Numbered from the stretch's first letter, positions 1 through 5,461 are shown. The stretch: DNA of 5,461 bases from Bacilli bacterium (GCA_022801735.1 JAAWSW010000071.1:1-5461); one strand, 5' to 3'. The notes: a model not told the origin generated them from the sequence alone. A program made the numbers and translations.

Positions 1-1107
1 AATGTAGTAAGTAAAAATATAGTAGGAAGTGCGACTAATGCAGAAGAGCCTTCATGGGAAGACTTAACCGCAACATTTAAAACTAATTTAGTAAGTCCAG
101 GAGATTCTATTGAGTATGATATAACAATAGAAAATAGAGGAAACTTAAACGCTACATTAGATAAAATAACCTTAAGTGATTCAAATAATGAAGCAATTAA
201 ATTTACATCAAGTGGATTAGAAGAAGGCACTGAATTAAATGCGGGAGGGACCGCAACCTTAACTGTAAAAGTAGAATATGATAGTAATGTAACAAGTCAA
301 CCAGAAAATACAGAAGGAACATTTACAGTAACACTTGATTACTCACAAAAAGAAGGTGGTGTTCCAAGTACTCCAATAACTTCAACAGATTTAACTGCTA
401 ATACAGTGGAAACTGGAGATGGATTATATACAGATGACTATAATTCTGGAAGATATGTATATAAAGGAGCAAATCCGGCAAATTATATAACATTTAATAA
501 TGAATTATGGCGAATTCTTTCAGTAGAATCAGATGGAAGTTTAAAAATAATAAAGAATGAAAGTATTGGTAGTATGCAATGGGATAGTACAGGTGTTAAT
601 AACTGGGCTAGACCTGCTGATTTAAATACATACTTAAATAATGATTATTATAATTCTTTAGATGCTAATTTTAGGGATTTAGTAATTAGTCATAATTTTG
701 GAATTGGAAAAGTGGATAAATATGGTGAAGCAAGTTATAATTTTACTAGCCAAATTAAAGCAGAGAATAGTGAGGTTTGGGATGGAAAGGTTGCATTGAT
801 AACTTTGGGTGATTTTATGAATGCCAATTCTAATAAAGAAACTTGTTATAGTTTGTCTAATATTTCGATGCAAGATCGTGTTTGTAAAACTTCTAATTAT
901 ATTTTATCCCTTATATCTGGTGATTATTTTATTTTAACATTAACACCTGATAATTCGACTCATAGTGTTCATCGTATTACAAATTCTGGTGGGACACTTG
1001 AATATAATGTAACTGTTAGTGAAATGGTATTCCCTGTTTTATATTTAAAATCTGGTTTATCATTAACAGGCGATGGATCTCAAGGTAATCCATATACAAT
1101 AAATTAA
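1..1107 (+). CDS. Modular exported surface protein, 3' part (TasA/camelysin-like repeat + C-terminal 'ITFNNELWRI' module)
   Basis: The frame is open from base 1 to the TAA at 1105-1107, so 368 residues are visible and the start lies upstream of the window. An in-frame GTG at 406 is an internal valine, not the start. Residues about 18-115 form a beta-rich repeat (SWEDLTATFKTNLVSPGDSI, then Y-x-ITIENRGNLNATLD) resembling the TasA/camelysin/DUF11-like sandwiches of Firmicute surface proteins. A P/S/T/G-rich linker spans about 117-137. A second module (about 150-368) starts at YITFNNELWRI, includes KIIKNESIGSMQWD, carries the only two cysteines (C282 and C295, perhaps a disulphide), and ends PVLYLKSGLSLTGDGSQGNP. 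I recall such modules at the C-termini of large exported proteins of uncultured gut Firmicutes; their ligand is unknown. There is no LPxTG motif or C-terminal membrane segment, so wall anchoring is not supported at this end. The signal peptide would be off-window. A terminator follows directly. Surface location is inferred from domain type; the biological role is unknown. Confidence 0.8.
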   Translation, partial: NVVSKNIVGSATNAEEPSWEDLTATFKTNLVSPGDSIEYDITIENRGNLNATLDKITLSDSNNEAIKFTSSGLEEGTELNAGGTATLTVKVEYDSNVTSQPENTEGTFTVTLDYSQKEGGVPSTPITSTDLTANTVETGDGLYTDDYNSGRYVYKGANPANYITFNNELWRILSVESDGSLKIIKNESIGSMQWDSTGVNNWARPADLNTYLNNDYYNSLDANFRDLVISHNFGIGKVDKYGEASYNFTSQIKAENSEVWDGKVALITLGDFMNANSNKETCYSLSNISMQDRVCKTSNYILSLISGDYFILTLTPDNSTHSVHRITNSGGTLEYNVTVSEMVFPVLYLKSGLSLTGDGSQGNPYTIN

Positions 1108-1137
1108 AAAATATCTTTTTAGGTATTTTTTTCTTTT
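1106..1137 (+). terminator. Rho-independent terminator after the surface-protein gene
   Basis: AAAAAATATC (1106-1115) pairs with GGTATTTTTT (1122-1131) over ten base pairs including one G-U wobble, with a six-base loop. The T-rich run to 1137 follows. The hairpin begins inside the stop codon. The stem is nearly all A-T, so it may be only moderately strong. The A-run on the 5' side could also act for convergent transcription, but no gene faces it here. Confidence 0.7.
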
Positions 1138-1141
1138 GATA

Positions 1142-1170
1142 AAGACTTTAATTTAAATTTATAGTATAAT
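1142..1170 (+). promoter_or_regulatory. Probable sigma-A promoter of obg
   Basis: A consensus -10 box, TATAAT (1165-1170), lies 23 nt before the start codon. The best -35 at 17-nt spacing is AAGACT (1142-1147), which keeps only the central GAC of TTGACA. A better-looking TTGATA at 1136-1141 is 23 nt from the -10 box and too far. Expected transcription start is near 1177, giving a leader of under 20 nt, so no riboswitch fits. The preceding terminator supports an independent start here. Confidence 0.6.
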
Positions 1171-1183
1171 GTTTTAAGAAAGC

Positions 1184-1189
1184 AGGTGA
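1184..1189 (+). promoter_or_regulatory. Ribosome binding site of obg
   Basis: AGGTGA matches the 3' part of the AGGAGGTGA consensus and sits four bases before the ATG at 1194. It fixes the obg start, which also matches the usual N-terminus of the family (MFVDEA). Confidence 0.75.
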
Positions 1190-1193
1190 CTTT

Positions 1194-2465
1194 ATGTTTG
1201 TTGATGAGGCTATTGTTGAACTATTTGCAGGCGATGGCGGAAATGGTTGTAAAGCATTTAGACGTGAAAAATGTGTTCCACTAGGTGGACCTTTTGGCGG
1301 AAATGGTGGAAAAGGTTCTAATATTATTTTTAAAGTTGATGTTGGACTTAATACACTTCTTGATTTTAAATATAAAAGAAAGATTAAAGGAGACCGTGGT
1401 GAAAATGGTCTTGGTAAAGGAAAACATGGAAAAGGTGCAGAAGATGTTGTAGTAATGGTTCCACTTGGAACGGTAATTACTGATATGGAAACTGATTTAA
1501 TTATTGCCGATTTAACTAAACCAGATGATGAGGTAATAGTTGCTTATGGTGGCCGTGGTGGAAGAGGTAATATTGCTTTTGCTACTCGTACTAATCCTGC
1601 TCCAGATTTTGCGGAAAATGGAGAACCTGGAGAATATCGTAAGGTAAAGTTAGAACTTAAATTGATTGCTGATGTTGGACTTGTTGGAATGCCTAGTGTT
1701 GGTAAATCTACATTTATTTCTAAGGTATCTGCTTCTAAGCCTAAGATTGCAGATTATCCGTTTACTACTTTAAAGCCTAATTTAGGCGTGGTTAGGGTAA
1801 GTGATGGACGTTCATTTGTACTTGCGGATTTACCTGGACTTATTGAAGGGGCTTCTTTAGGTCATGGACTTGGTATTCAATTTTTAAAACATGTTGAAAG
1901 AACTCGTGTGATTGTTCATATTGTGGATATGAGTGAATATTCTGGAAGGGATCCTTTTGAAGATTACACTATTATTAATAATGAACTTAAACAGTTTAAT
2001 GAGAAGATATTAAATAAACCACAGATTGTAATAGCCAATAAAATGGATATGCCTGGTTCTAAGGAAAATTTGGAAAAATTTAAGTCTAAAATTGATGTAC
2101 CAGTGTATGAGATTTCAGCGATTACTGGAGAGGGCTTGGATGTAATATTACTTAAAGTTGCAGATATGCTTGATAAAATTGAAAAGACAAATTTATATGA
2201 AGATGAAAAATTTGAAAGTCATGTTATATATAAATTTAAAAAGGATAAACCTTTTACAATAACTAAAGAGGATGATACTTGGGTTATTAGGGGAAAAGAA
2301 GTAGAAAAACTACTAAGAATGAGTAGATTTGATACTGACGAGGCTGTACTTAGATTTTCTAATAAACTTCGTAAACTTGGCATTGATGATGAACTTAGGG
2401 AAATGGGTGCAAAAGAAGGCGATGATGTGAGTATTTTAGATTTTGTATTTGAATTTAGAGAGTAA
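1194..2465 (+). CDS. obg: GTPase Obg (CgtA/ObgE family)
   Basis: Complete 423-residue Obg GTPase, close to the usual length of about 430. Family members bind GTP/GDP, associate with the 50S ribosomal subunit, and act in late ribosome assembly and in coupling growth to nucleotide and stress state; the gene is usually essential. Three domains are visible. The glycine-rich Obg fold (about 1-157) has FAGDGGNG, GGPFGGNGGKG and GGRGGRGN. The G domain (about 158-330) has G1 GMPSVGKS at 165-172, switch I with T191-T192, G3 DLPG at 212-215, G4 NKMD at 282-285 and G5 SAI at 308-310. The C-terminal OCT domain (about 343-423) has the family's Tyr-x-Phe and Trp-Val-x-x-Gly patterns. All GTPase motifs are intact. 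The family P-loop often reads G-x-P-N-x-GKS; here Ser168 replaces that Asn. No rplU/rpmA (L21/L27) lies directly upstream as in many bacteria; obg stands alone between two terminators. Confidence 0.97.
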   Translation: MFVDEAIVELFAGDGGNGCKAFRREKCVPLGGPFGGNGGKGSNIIFKVDVGLNTLLDFKYKRKIKGDRGENGLGKGKHGKGAEDVVVMVPLGTVITDMETDLIIADLTKPDDEVIVAYGGRGGRGNIAFATRTNPAPDFAENGEPGEYRKVKLELKLIADVGLVGMPSVGKSTFISKVSASKPKIADYPFTTLKPNLGVVRVSDGRSFVLADLPGLIEGASLGHGLGIQFLKHVERTRVIVHIVDMSEYSGRDPFEDYTIINNELKQFNEKILNKPQIVIANKMDMPGSKENLEKFKSKIDVPVYEISAITGEGLDVILLKVADMLDKIEKTNLYEDEKFESHVIYKFKKDKPFTITKEDDTWVIRGKEVEKLLRMSRFDTDEAVLRFSNKLRKLGIDDELREMGAKEGDDVSILDFVFEFRE

Positions 2466-2479
2466 AACTCTCTTTTTTT
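2457..2479 (+). terminator. Rho-independent terminator overlapping the obg stop codon
   Basis: AGAGAGT (2457-2463) pairs perfectly with ACTCTCT (2467-2473) around an AAA loop, followed by a T run to 2479. The left arm holds the last two codons (Arg-Glu) and the first base of the TAA stop; the loop takes the rest of the stop. A terminating ribosome would cover the left arm, so the hairpin may form only after ribosome release or on untranslated transcripts. Confidence 0.85.
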
Positions 2480-2490
2480 ATTATTATTTT

Positions 2491-2518
2491 TTGACTTCTT
2501 GCAGGAATTGTCTATAGT
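2491..2518 (+). promoter_or_regulatory. Probable sigma-A promoter of the ORF6N-PLD gene
   Basis: TTGACT (2491-2496) and TATAGT (2513-2518) each match consensus at five of six positions and are 16 nt apart. The predicted start is near 2525, leaving a leader of about 40 nt. The -35 lies within TTTGACTTC (2490-2498), which recurs exactly in the intragenic palindrome at 2767-2793. TTCTTGC at 2496-2502 is an inverted match to GCAAGAA at 2543-2549 just before the start codon. Either could be an operator; neither is proven. Confidence 0.6.
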
Positions 2519-2547
2519 TATGTCGTATATTAATAATAAGGGGCAAG

Positions 2548-2553
2548 AAAGGA
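2548..2553 (+). promoter_or_regulatory. Ribosome binding site that decides the ORF6N-PLD start
   Basis: AAAGGA lies ten bases before the ATG at 2564 but only one base before an in-frame TTG at 2555. One base is too close for initiation, so ATG 2564 is preferred. The difference is only three residues. Confidence 0.6.
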
Positions 2554-2563
2554 CTTGAAAAAA

Positions 2564-3421
2564 ATGAATGAAATTATAGCAAAAGAGGACAATATAAAAA
2601 ATATGATATATGAAGTAAGAGGGAAACAGGTGATGTTAGATAGTGATTTGGCTAAATTATATCAATGTAAGAATGGAACTAAAGAAATAAATCAGGCAGT
2701 AAAAAATAATTTAGATAAATTTCCTGAAAGATACGCTTTTAGAATAACTGAAAATGAATATGATAATTTGAAGTCAAAAAATTTGACTTCAAAAGGAAAA
2801 GGTGGTTCAAGAAAAGGTCATACTGTTTTTACAGAACAAGGTGTGGCTATGCTTGCTACAATACTTAAATCTAGAGTGGCGACGCAGGTTAGTATAAATA
2901 TTATGGATGCCTTTGTAGAAATGAGAAAACTTATTAGGGACAATGTAGATATGTTTAAAAGGATGATAAATGTAGAATATAAATTAATTGAACACGATGA
3001 TAAGATAAATCAAATACTAGATGAAATGAATCCTAAAGAACTAAAAGAAAAATTATTTTATGATGGACAAATTTACGATGCTTATAGTTTATTAATAAAT
3101 ATAGTAAGAAAGGCTAAAGATAAAATAATAATTATTGATAATTATATAGATAAGCAGGTATTTGATATATTAATTTATAAAAATGATAATGTAAAAGTGG
3201 AGATATGGACAAGAAATATAAAAAGTAATTTAGATATAGAAAAGTTTAATTTACAATATTCTAATGTTGAAATAAAGAAGGTAGATAACTTTCATGATAG
3301 ATTTATAATATTAGATGATAATGAACTATATCATGTGGGGGCCTCTTTAAAAGATTTAGGTAAGAAATGTTTTGCCATAAATAAAATGAATAAAGAAAAT
3401 ATTAATCGGTTGATAGATTGA
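2564..3421 (+). CDS. ORF6N-domain DNA-binding protein with C-terminal phospholipase-D-like domain
   Basis: 285 residues from ATG 2564 to TGA 3419-3421. Residues about 10-125 match the ORF6N domain of phage and bacterial proteins (related in context to KilA-N/Bro): MIYEVRGKQVMLDSDLAKLY, then a loop LKSKNLTSKGKGGSRKG, then TVFTEQGVAMLATILKS and an IMDAF-x-EMRKLI helix. Residues about 130-165 form a charged helical connector. The C-terminal part (about 165-285) looks like a PLD/HKD-type fold: strand IIIIDNYID, strand VEIWT, then HDRFIILD with H244, R246 and D251. This fits H-x-K-x4-D with Arg in place of Lys. YHVGASLKDLGKKCFAI follows, equivalent to the Gly/Ser stretch after the HKD motif. Only one such motif is present, so an active form would need a dimer; the K-to-R change leaves catalysis uncertain. 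The ORF6N part suggests DNA binding, with the PLD-like part either a nuclease-like effector or a binding module. True function unknown. It is a single-gene unit; the family's phage links suggest acquisition, but no mobile-element genes adjoin it. Confidence 0.85.
   Translation: MNEIIAKEDNIKNMIYEVRGKQVMLDSDLAKLYQCKNGTKEINQAVKNNLDKFPERYAFRITENEYDNLKSKNLTSKGKGGSRKGHTVFTEQGVAMLATILKSRVATQVSINIMDAFVEMRKLIRDNVDMFKRMINVEYKLIEHDDKINQILDEMNPKELKEKLFYDGQIYDAYSLLINIVRKAKDKIIIIDNYIDKQVFDILIYKNDNVKVEIWTRNIKSNLDIEKFNLQYSNVEIKKVDNFHDRFIILDDNELYHVGASLKDLGKKCFAINKMNKENINRLID
2767..2793 (+). repeat. Perfect 12-bp inverted repeat inside the ORF6N coding region
   Basis: Left arm TTTGAAGTCAAA (2767-2778), three-base spacer AAA, right arm TTTGACTTCAAA (2782-2793), with no mismatches. 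It encodes Leu-Lys-Ser-Lys-Asn-Leu-Thr-Ser (residues 69-76), the variable loop of the ORF6N domain. It would form a strong hairpin in mRNA or serve as a symmetric protein-binding site in DNA. No T-tract follows, so it is not a classical terminator. Confidence 0.9.
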
Positions 3422-3422
3422 T

Positions 3423-3482
3423 ATACCATAATTTCCCACATTTTTATTAAAATTTGTCCACAATTATTTTATACAATGGTAT
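3423..3482. repeat. 7-bp inverted repeat ATACCAT / ATGGTAT in the intergenic region
   Basis: ATACCAT (3423-3429) and ATGGTAT (3476-3482) are perfect inverted copies separated by 46 nt of AT-rich sequence. No T-tract follows the right arm, so a terminator for the ORF6N-PLD gene is not convincing here; none better is seen. It could be chance. Confidence 0.3.
3432..3462 (+). promoter_or_regulatory. Pair of directly repeated TTT..CCACA boxes upstream of the response regulator
   Basis: TTTCCCACA (3432-3440) and TTGTCCACA (3454-3462) share the CCACA core at a 22-nt interval, two helical turns, on the same strand. OmpR/PhoB-type regulators bind direct repeats on one DNA face, so an autoregulatory site is possible. 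The second box is also one base from the DnaA box TTATCCACA. Either reading is speculative. Confidence 0.3.
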
Positions 3483-3522
3483 CGAAGGGTTGGTGATAGA
3501 TGTAGATTGATATGAAAAATAG

Positions 3523-3531
3523 TGTTATACT
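3523..3531 (+). promoter_or_regulatory. Extended -10 promoter of the two-component operon
   Basis: TG-T-TATACT (3523-3531) is an extended -10 element, which can work with a weak -35. The sequence at 17-nt spacing (TAGATT, 3503-3508) is a poor -35. An alternative is TTGATA (3507-3512) with an 18-nt spacer to TATAAA (3531-3536). Either puts the transcript start within about 15 nt of the ATG at 3551, a very short leader, so a further upstream promoter cannot be excluded. Confidence 0.5.
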
Positions 3532-3538
3532 ATAAAAT

Positions 3539-3542
3539 GAGG
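3539..3542 (+). promoter_or_regulatory. Ribosome binding site of the response regulator
   Basis: GAGG sits eight bases before the ATG at 3551, a normal spacing. It supports this start, which also gives the expected MYKICLVEDE receiver N-terminus. Confidence 0.65.
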
Positions 3543-3550
3543 CGATAATA

Positions 3551-4204
3551 ATGTATAAAATTTGTTTAGTAGAAGACGAGATGAATTTAAATAATTTAAT
3601 TAAATCTTATTTAGAAAGAGAAGGTTATGAAGTACTGCAGTATTATAATGGAACTGATGCTTTAAATCATGTTACTGATAAAGTAGATTTATGGATATTA
3701 GATATTATGTTAGGTGATGCAGTTAGCGGATATGACATAATAAAGAAATTAAGAGAAAGTAATGAAGTGCCTGTAATATTTACTTCGGCTAGAGATCAGG
3801 ATTTAGATAAAATTATTGGGTTAGAACTTGGTAGTGATGATTATGTTACTAAACCTTATTCGCCTAAAGAACTAGTTTTGAGAGTTAATAATTTAATTAA
3901 AAGAACTTATAGTACTCAAACAGAAAAGATAACTTATGAAAATTATGTAATTGATTTAGATAAGAGACTGGTATATGATGATTCAAAGGAACTTTCTCTC
4001 ACCACTTTAGAATTTGATTTACTAGTTACGCTTTTGAAAAATAAAAATAAATCATTCAGTAGAAGTCAAATTTTAGAAACTGTTTGGGGACAGAATTATT
4101 TTGGTAGTGATAGAGTAGTTGATGATTTAGTGAGAAGGCTTAGAAAAAAAATGCCTAAACTTAGATTAAATACTATTTATGGGTATGGGTATAGGTTATC
4201 ATGA
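3551..4204 (+). CDS. OmpR/PhoB-family DNA-binding response regulator
   Basis: 217 residues, slightly short of the usual 220-240. The receiver domain (1 to about 118) has the acidic pair E8-D9 for Mg2+, phospho-acceptor D51 in LWILDIML, the switch residue S79 in VIFTSARD, aromatic Y98, and conserved K101-P102. The C-terminal winged helix (about 125-217) has LTTLEFDLL, the recognition helix around DRVVDDLVRRLRKK, and the family's closing hairpin IYGYGYRL. All phosphorylation residues are present, so it should be a functional, kinase-controlled transcription regulator acting in the cytoplasm. The gene overlaps the downstream kinase gene by four bases, marking a cognate pair. The regulon is not evident; the DNA just upstream contains candidate sites for self-control. 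The subfamily cannot be named safely from sequence alone. Confidence 0.95.
   Translation: MYKICLVEDEMNLNNLIKSYLEREGYEVLQYYNGTDALNHVTDKVDLWILDIMLGDAVSGYDIIKKLRESNEVPVIFTSARDQDLDKIIGLELGSDDYVTKPYSPKELVLRVNNLIKRTYSTQTEKITYENYVIDLDKRLVYDDSKELSLTTLEFDLLVTLLKNKNKSFSRSQILETVWGQNYFGSDRVVDDLVRRLRKKMPKLRLNTIYGYGYRLS
4201..4204 (+). other. ATGA start/stop overlap coupling regulator and kinase
   Basis: The kinase ATG (4201-4203) overlaps the regulator TGA (4202-4204). The only Shine-Dalgarno-like sequence before it is a weak AGG at 4193-4195, five bases upstream, so kinase translation probably depends on ribosomes finishing the regulator, keeping kinase levels tied to and likely below the regulator. Confidence 0.85.
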
Positions 4205-5460
4205 AATTAAAACATAATTTATATCGTCAATTAATTGCTATTGTATTAGTTATGTTTGCTATTATCTATATTAGTGTAGCAATTATTATACCAAAAGTTT
4301 TAGTACCTACTTATGAAAAACATATATATTTTAATTTAAAGGTTCCATTAGATGTAGTACAAGATAGTATTGCTGATAATACTCTCGAAAATGATATTGC
4401 TTATATTTTCTATGATGGAAGTATGGCTATTACATCTAGTAATTTATCTCAAGTAATAGATTTACCTGCTAATAAAATTTTAAAGAAGATAAAATACGAT
4501 CATGGTAAATTTAGTTATCATGGTAGAACATATTATTATAATACAAAAAAAAGTATTGATGGTTATAAGGTAGCCATTACAAATAATGATTATATCGCTC
4601 AAGTAAAATCCGATATTTTAAAATCTATTTTACCAATACTTCTTGTAACTTTATTAATAATATTACTTATTGTAGCAATTTGGTCACAAATTTTAGCAGA
4701 AAGGATAAAGAAATTAAAAGAGAAGGTAGATAATTTAGATAATGATAATTATGTGGGTAAAATGCCTTATGTAGTAGATGATGAAATTGAGGATTTATCG
4801 CATGCCGTTGATGATATGAAGGAAACTTTGAAAAAACAAGATGAATATAAAAGTCAAATGTATCAAAATGTTTCACATGATTTTAAAACCCCTCTCACAG
4901 TTATGAAATCATATATTGAAGCAATTGAAGATGGTGTGCAGGATGAAAAAAGCGGATTAAATATTATAAAACAAGAAATTAAAAAATTAGAAATTAAAGT
5001 ACACTCCTTACTATATTTAAATAAATTAAACTATATAAAAAATACAGATAATTATAAAAAAGAAACAATTAATATTGTGGATATATTAACTTCGTCAGTG
5101 GAAAGATTTAAAATTACTAAGCCAGATATTAAATGGGAAGTAAATATTGCTGACAAGAAAACTGTATTTAATGGTTCAAGTGATATGTGGGAAGCCATTA
5201 TTGATAATATTTTAAGTAATTTTATTCGTTATGCGGATAAATGTATTAAGATTACTGTCAAAGGCCATCATATTACATTCTATAATGACGGACCAAATAT
5301 TGATAAAACTATTTTAGATGATATCTTTAGTCCCTATAGAAAAGGTATCAAAGGTCAATTTGGCTTAGGACTATCTATTGTTAAAGAAACCGTGTCCCTA
5401 TTAGGTTATGAAGTTAGTGTTAAGAATGAAAAGACTGGTATTAGTTTTATAATAAAATAA
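4201..5460 (+). CDS. Membrane sensor histidine kinase (HisKA / HATPase_c)
   Basis: 419 residues, ending in TAA one base before the window edge. Topology: short cytoplasmic N-terminus, TM1 about 10-32, extracytoplasmic sensor region about 33-141 with no recognised ligand-binding motif, TM2 about 142-163, then a HAMP-like linker and coiled coil about 164-215. The dimerisation/phosphotransfer domain carries H226 in NVSHDFKTPL; the H-D-x-x-T pattern suggests it can also dephosphorylate its partner. The ATPase domain has an N-box at WEAIIDNILSNFIRYA (N336, N340), a G1-like box YNDGPNI at 361-367, an F-box at IFSPYRKG and a G2 box GQFGLGLSIVK. In the G1 box, Asn362 and Asn366 stand where many kinases have the Asp and second Gly of D-x-G-x-G; NDGP-type boxes occur in Firmicute kinases, so activity is still likely. 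It should phosphorylate the regulator encoded just upstream. The signal sensed is unknown. Confidence 0.95.
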   Translation: MKLKHNLYRQLIAIVLVMFAIIYISVAIIIPKVLVPTYEKHIYFNLKVPLDVVQDSIADNTLENDIAYIFYDGSMAITSSNLSQVIDLPANKILKKIKYDHGKFSYHGRTYYYNTKKSIDGYKVAITNNDYIAQVKSDILKSILPILLVTLLIILLIVAIWSQILAERIKKLKEKVDNLDNDNYVGKMPYVVDDEIEDLSHAVDDMKETLKKQDEYKSQMYQNVSHDFKTPLTVMKSYIEAIEDGVQDEKSGLNIIKQEIKKLEIKVHSLLYLNKLNYIKNTDNYKKETINIVDILTSSVERFKITKPDIKWEVNIADKKTVFNGSSDMWEAIIDNILSNFIRYADKCIKITVKGHHITFYNDGPNIDKTILDDIFSPYRKGIKGQFGLGLSIVKETVSLLGYEVSVKNEKTGISFIIK

Positions 5461-5461
5461 G

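Larger units (their letters stand above)
3414..3513 (+). repeat. 11-bp direct repeat TAGATTGATAT bracketing the intergenic region
   Basis: TAGATTGATAT occurs at 3414-3424, over the last codons and stop of the ORF6N-PLD gene, and again at 3503-3513 upstream of the response-regulator promoter, 89 bp apart. The match is exact. It may be a small duplication, a recombination scar or chance in AT-rich DNA; no mobile element lies between the copies. Confidence 0.5.

Noticed and set aside
679..873. 64-residue open frame on the - strand
   Set aside because: It lies antisense inside the surface-protein gene, resembles no known family and has no clear ribosome binding site; it is a product of low-GC codon use.
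406..1107. GTG at 406 as the start of a separate 233-residue protein
   Set aside because: The same frame is open to base 1 and encodes a recognisable surface-protein repeat; no ribosome binding site precedes the GTG.
1138..1193. Riboswitch or other structured leader before obg
   Set aside because: The predicted leader is under 20 nt, too short for any known class.
2555..2563. TTG at 2555 as the start of the ORF6N-PLD gene
   Set aside because: The AAAGGA ribosome binding site is only one base away; the ATG at 2564 is better placed.
3432..3462. DnaA boxes marking a replication origin
   Set aside because: There are only two imperfect matches, no dnaA/dnaN genes and no larger box cluster nearby.
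3423..3482. Terminator for the ORF6N-PLD gene
   Set aside because: The 7-bp arms are 46 nt apart and not followed by a T-tract.
3414..3513. 11-bp repeats as target-site duplication of a mobile element
   Set aside because: Only 78 bp lies between the copies, with no transposase and no terminal inverted repeats at the repeat borders.
4667..4876. 69-residue open frame on the - strand
   Set aside because: It lies antisense to the kinase TM2/HAMP/phosphotransfer region and has no family-like sequence.

Overview
This 5.46-kb window is AT-rich (roughly 30% GC by eye) and every recognisable gene lies on the + strand. Two genes appear to end at TGA, and one of these is an ATGA start/stop overlap, so the standard stop code seems to apply rather than the Mycoplasma code with TGA as Trp. 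Composition, T-tract terminators, GAGG/AGGTGA-type ribosome binding sites and the gene families point to a low-GC Firmicute. An uncultured gut Bacilli/Erysipelotrichia-like lineage is the best guess, because the surface-protein module in the first gene is one I associate with such genomes. The assignment is inference.

Layout. (1) 1-1107 is the 3' part of a large extracellular protein whose start lies before the window. A TasA/camelysin-like beta-sandwich repeat is followed by a P/S/T linker and a C-terminal module beginning 'YITFNNELWRI'. A rho-independent terminator follows. (2) 1194-2465 is obg, the conserved ribosome-associated GTPase, with its own promoter and a terminator hairpin that contains its stop codon. 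(3) 2564-3421 encodes an ORF6N-domain DNA-binding protein fused to a C-terminal phospholipase-D-like (HKD-type) domain. It has its own promoter and carries a perfect 12-bp inverted repeat inside the ORF6N coding sequence. (4) A 129-bp intergenic stretch with several short repeats leads into a two-component operon: an OmpR/PhoB-type response regulator (3551-4204) and a membrane sensor histidine kinase (4201-5460), overlapping by 4 nt.

The window therefore reads as three independent single-gene units plus one two-gene operon. Obg is housekeeping. The exported protein and the two-component system both concern the cell surface and environment, but nothing in the sequence links them to each other. 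The ORF6N-PLD protein is the accessory-looking gene. It belongs to a family common in phages and mobile elements, yet no transposase, integrase or attachment site is visible around it. I found no RNA gene, CRISPR array or insertion sequence. The most interesting signals are the ORF6N-PLD architecture and its intragenic palindrome, one half of which (TTTGACTTC) recurs at the -35 region of the same gene's promoter.
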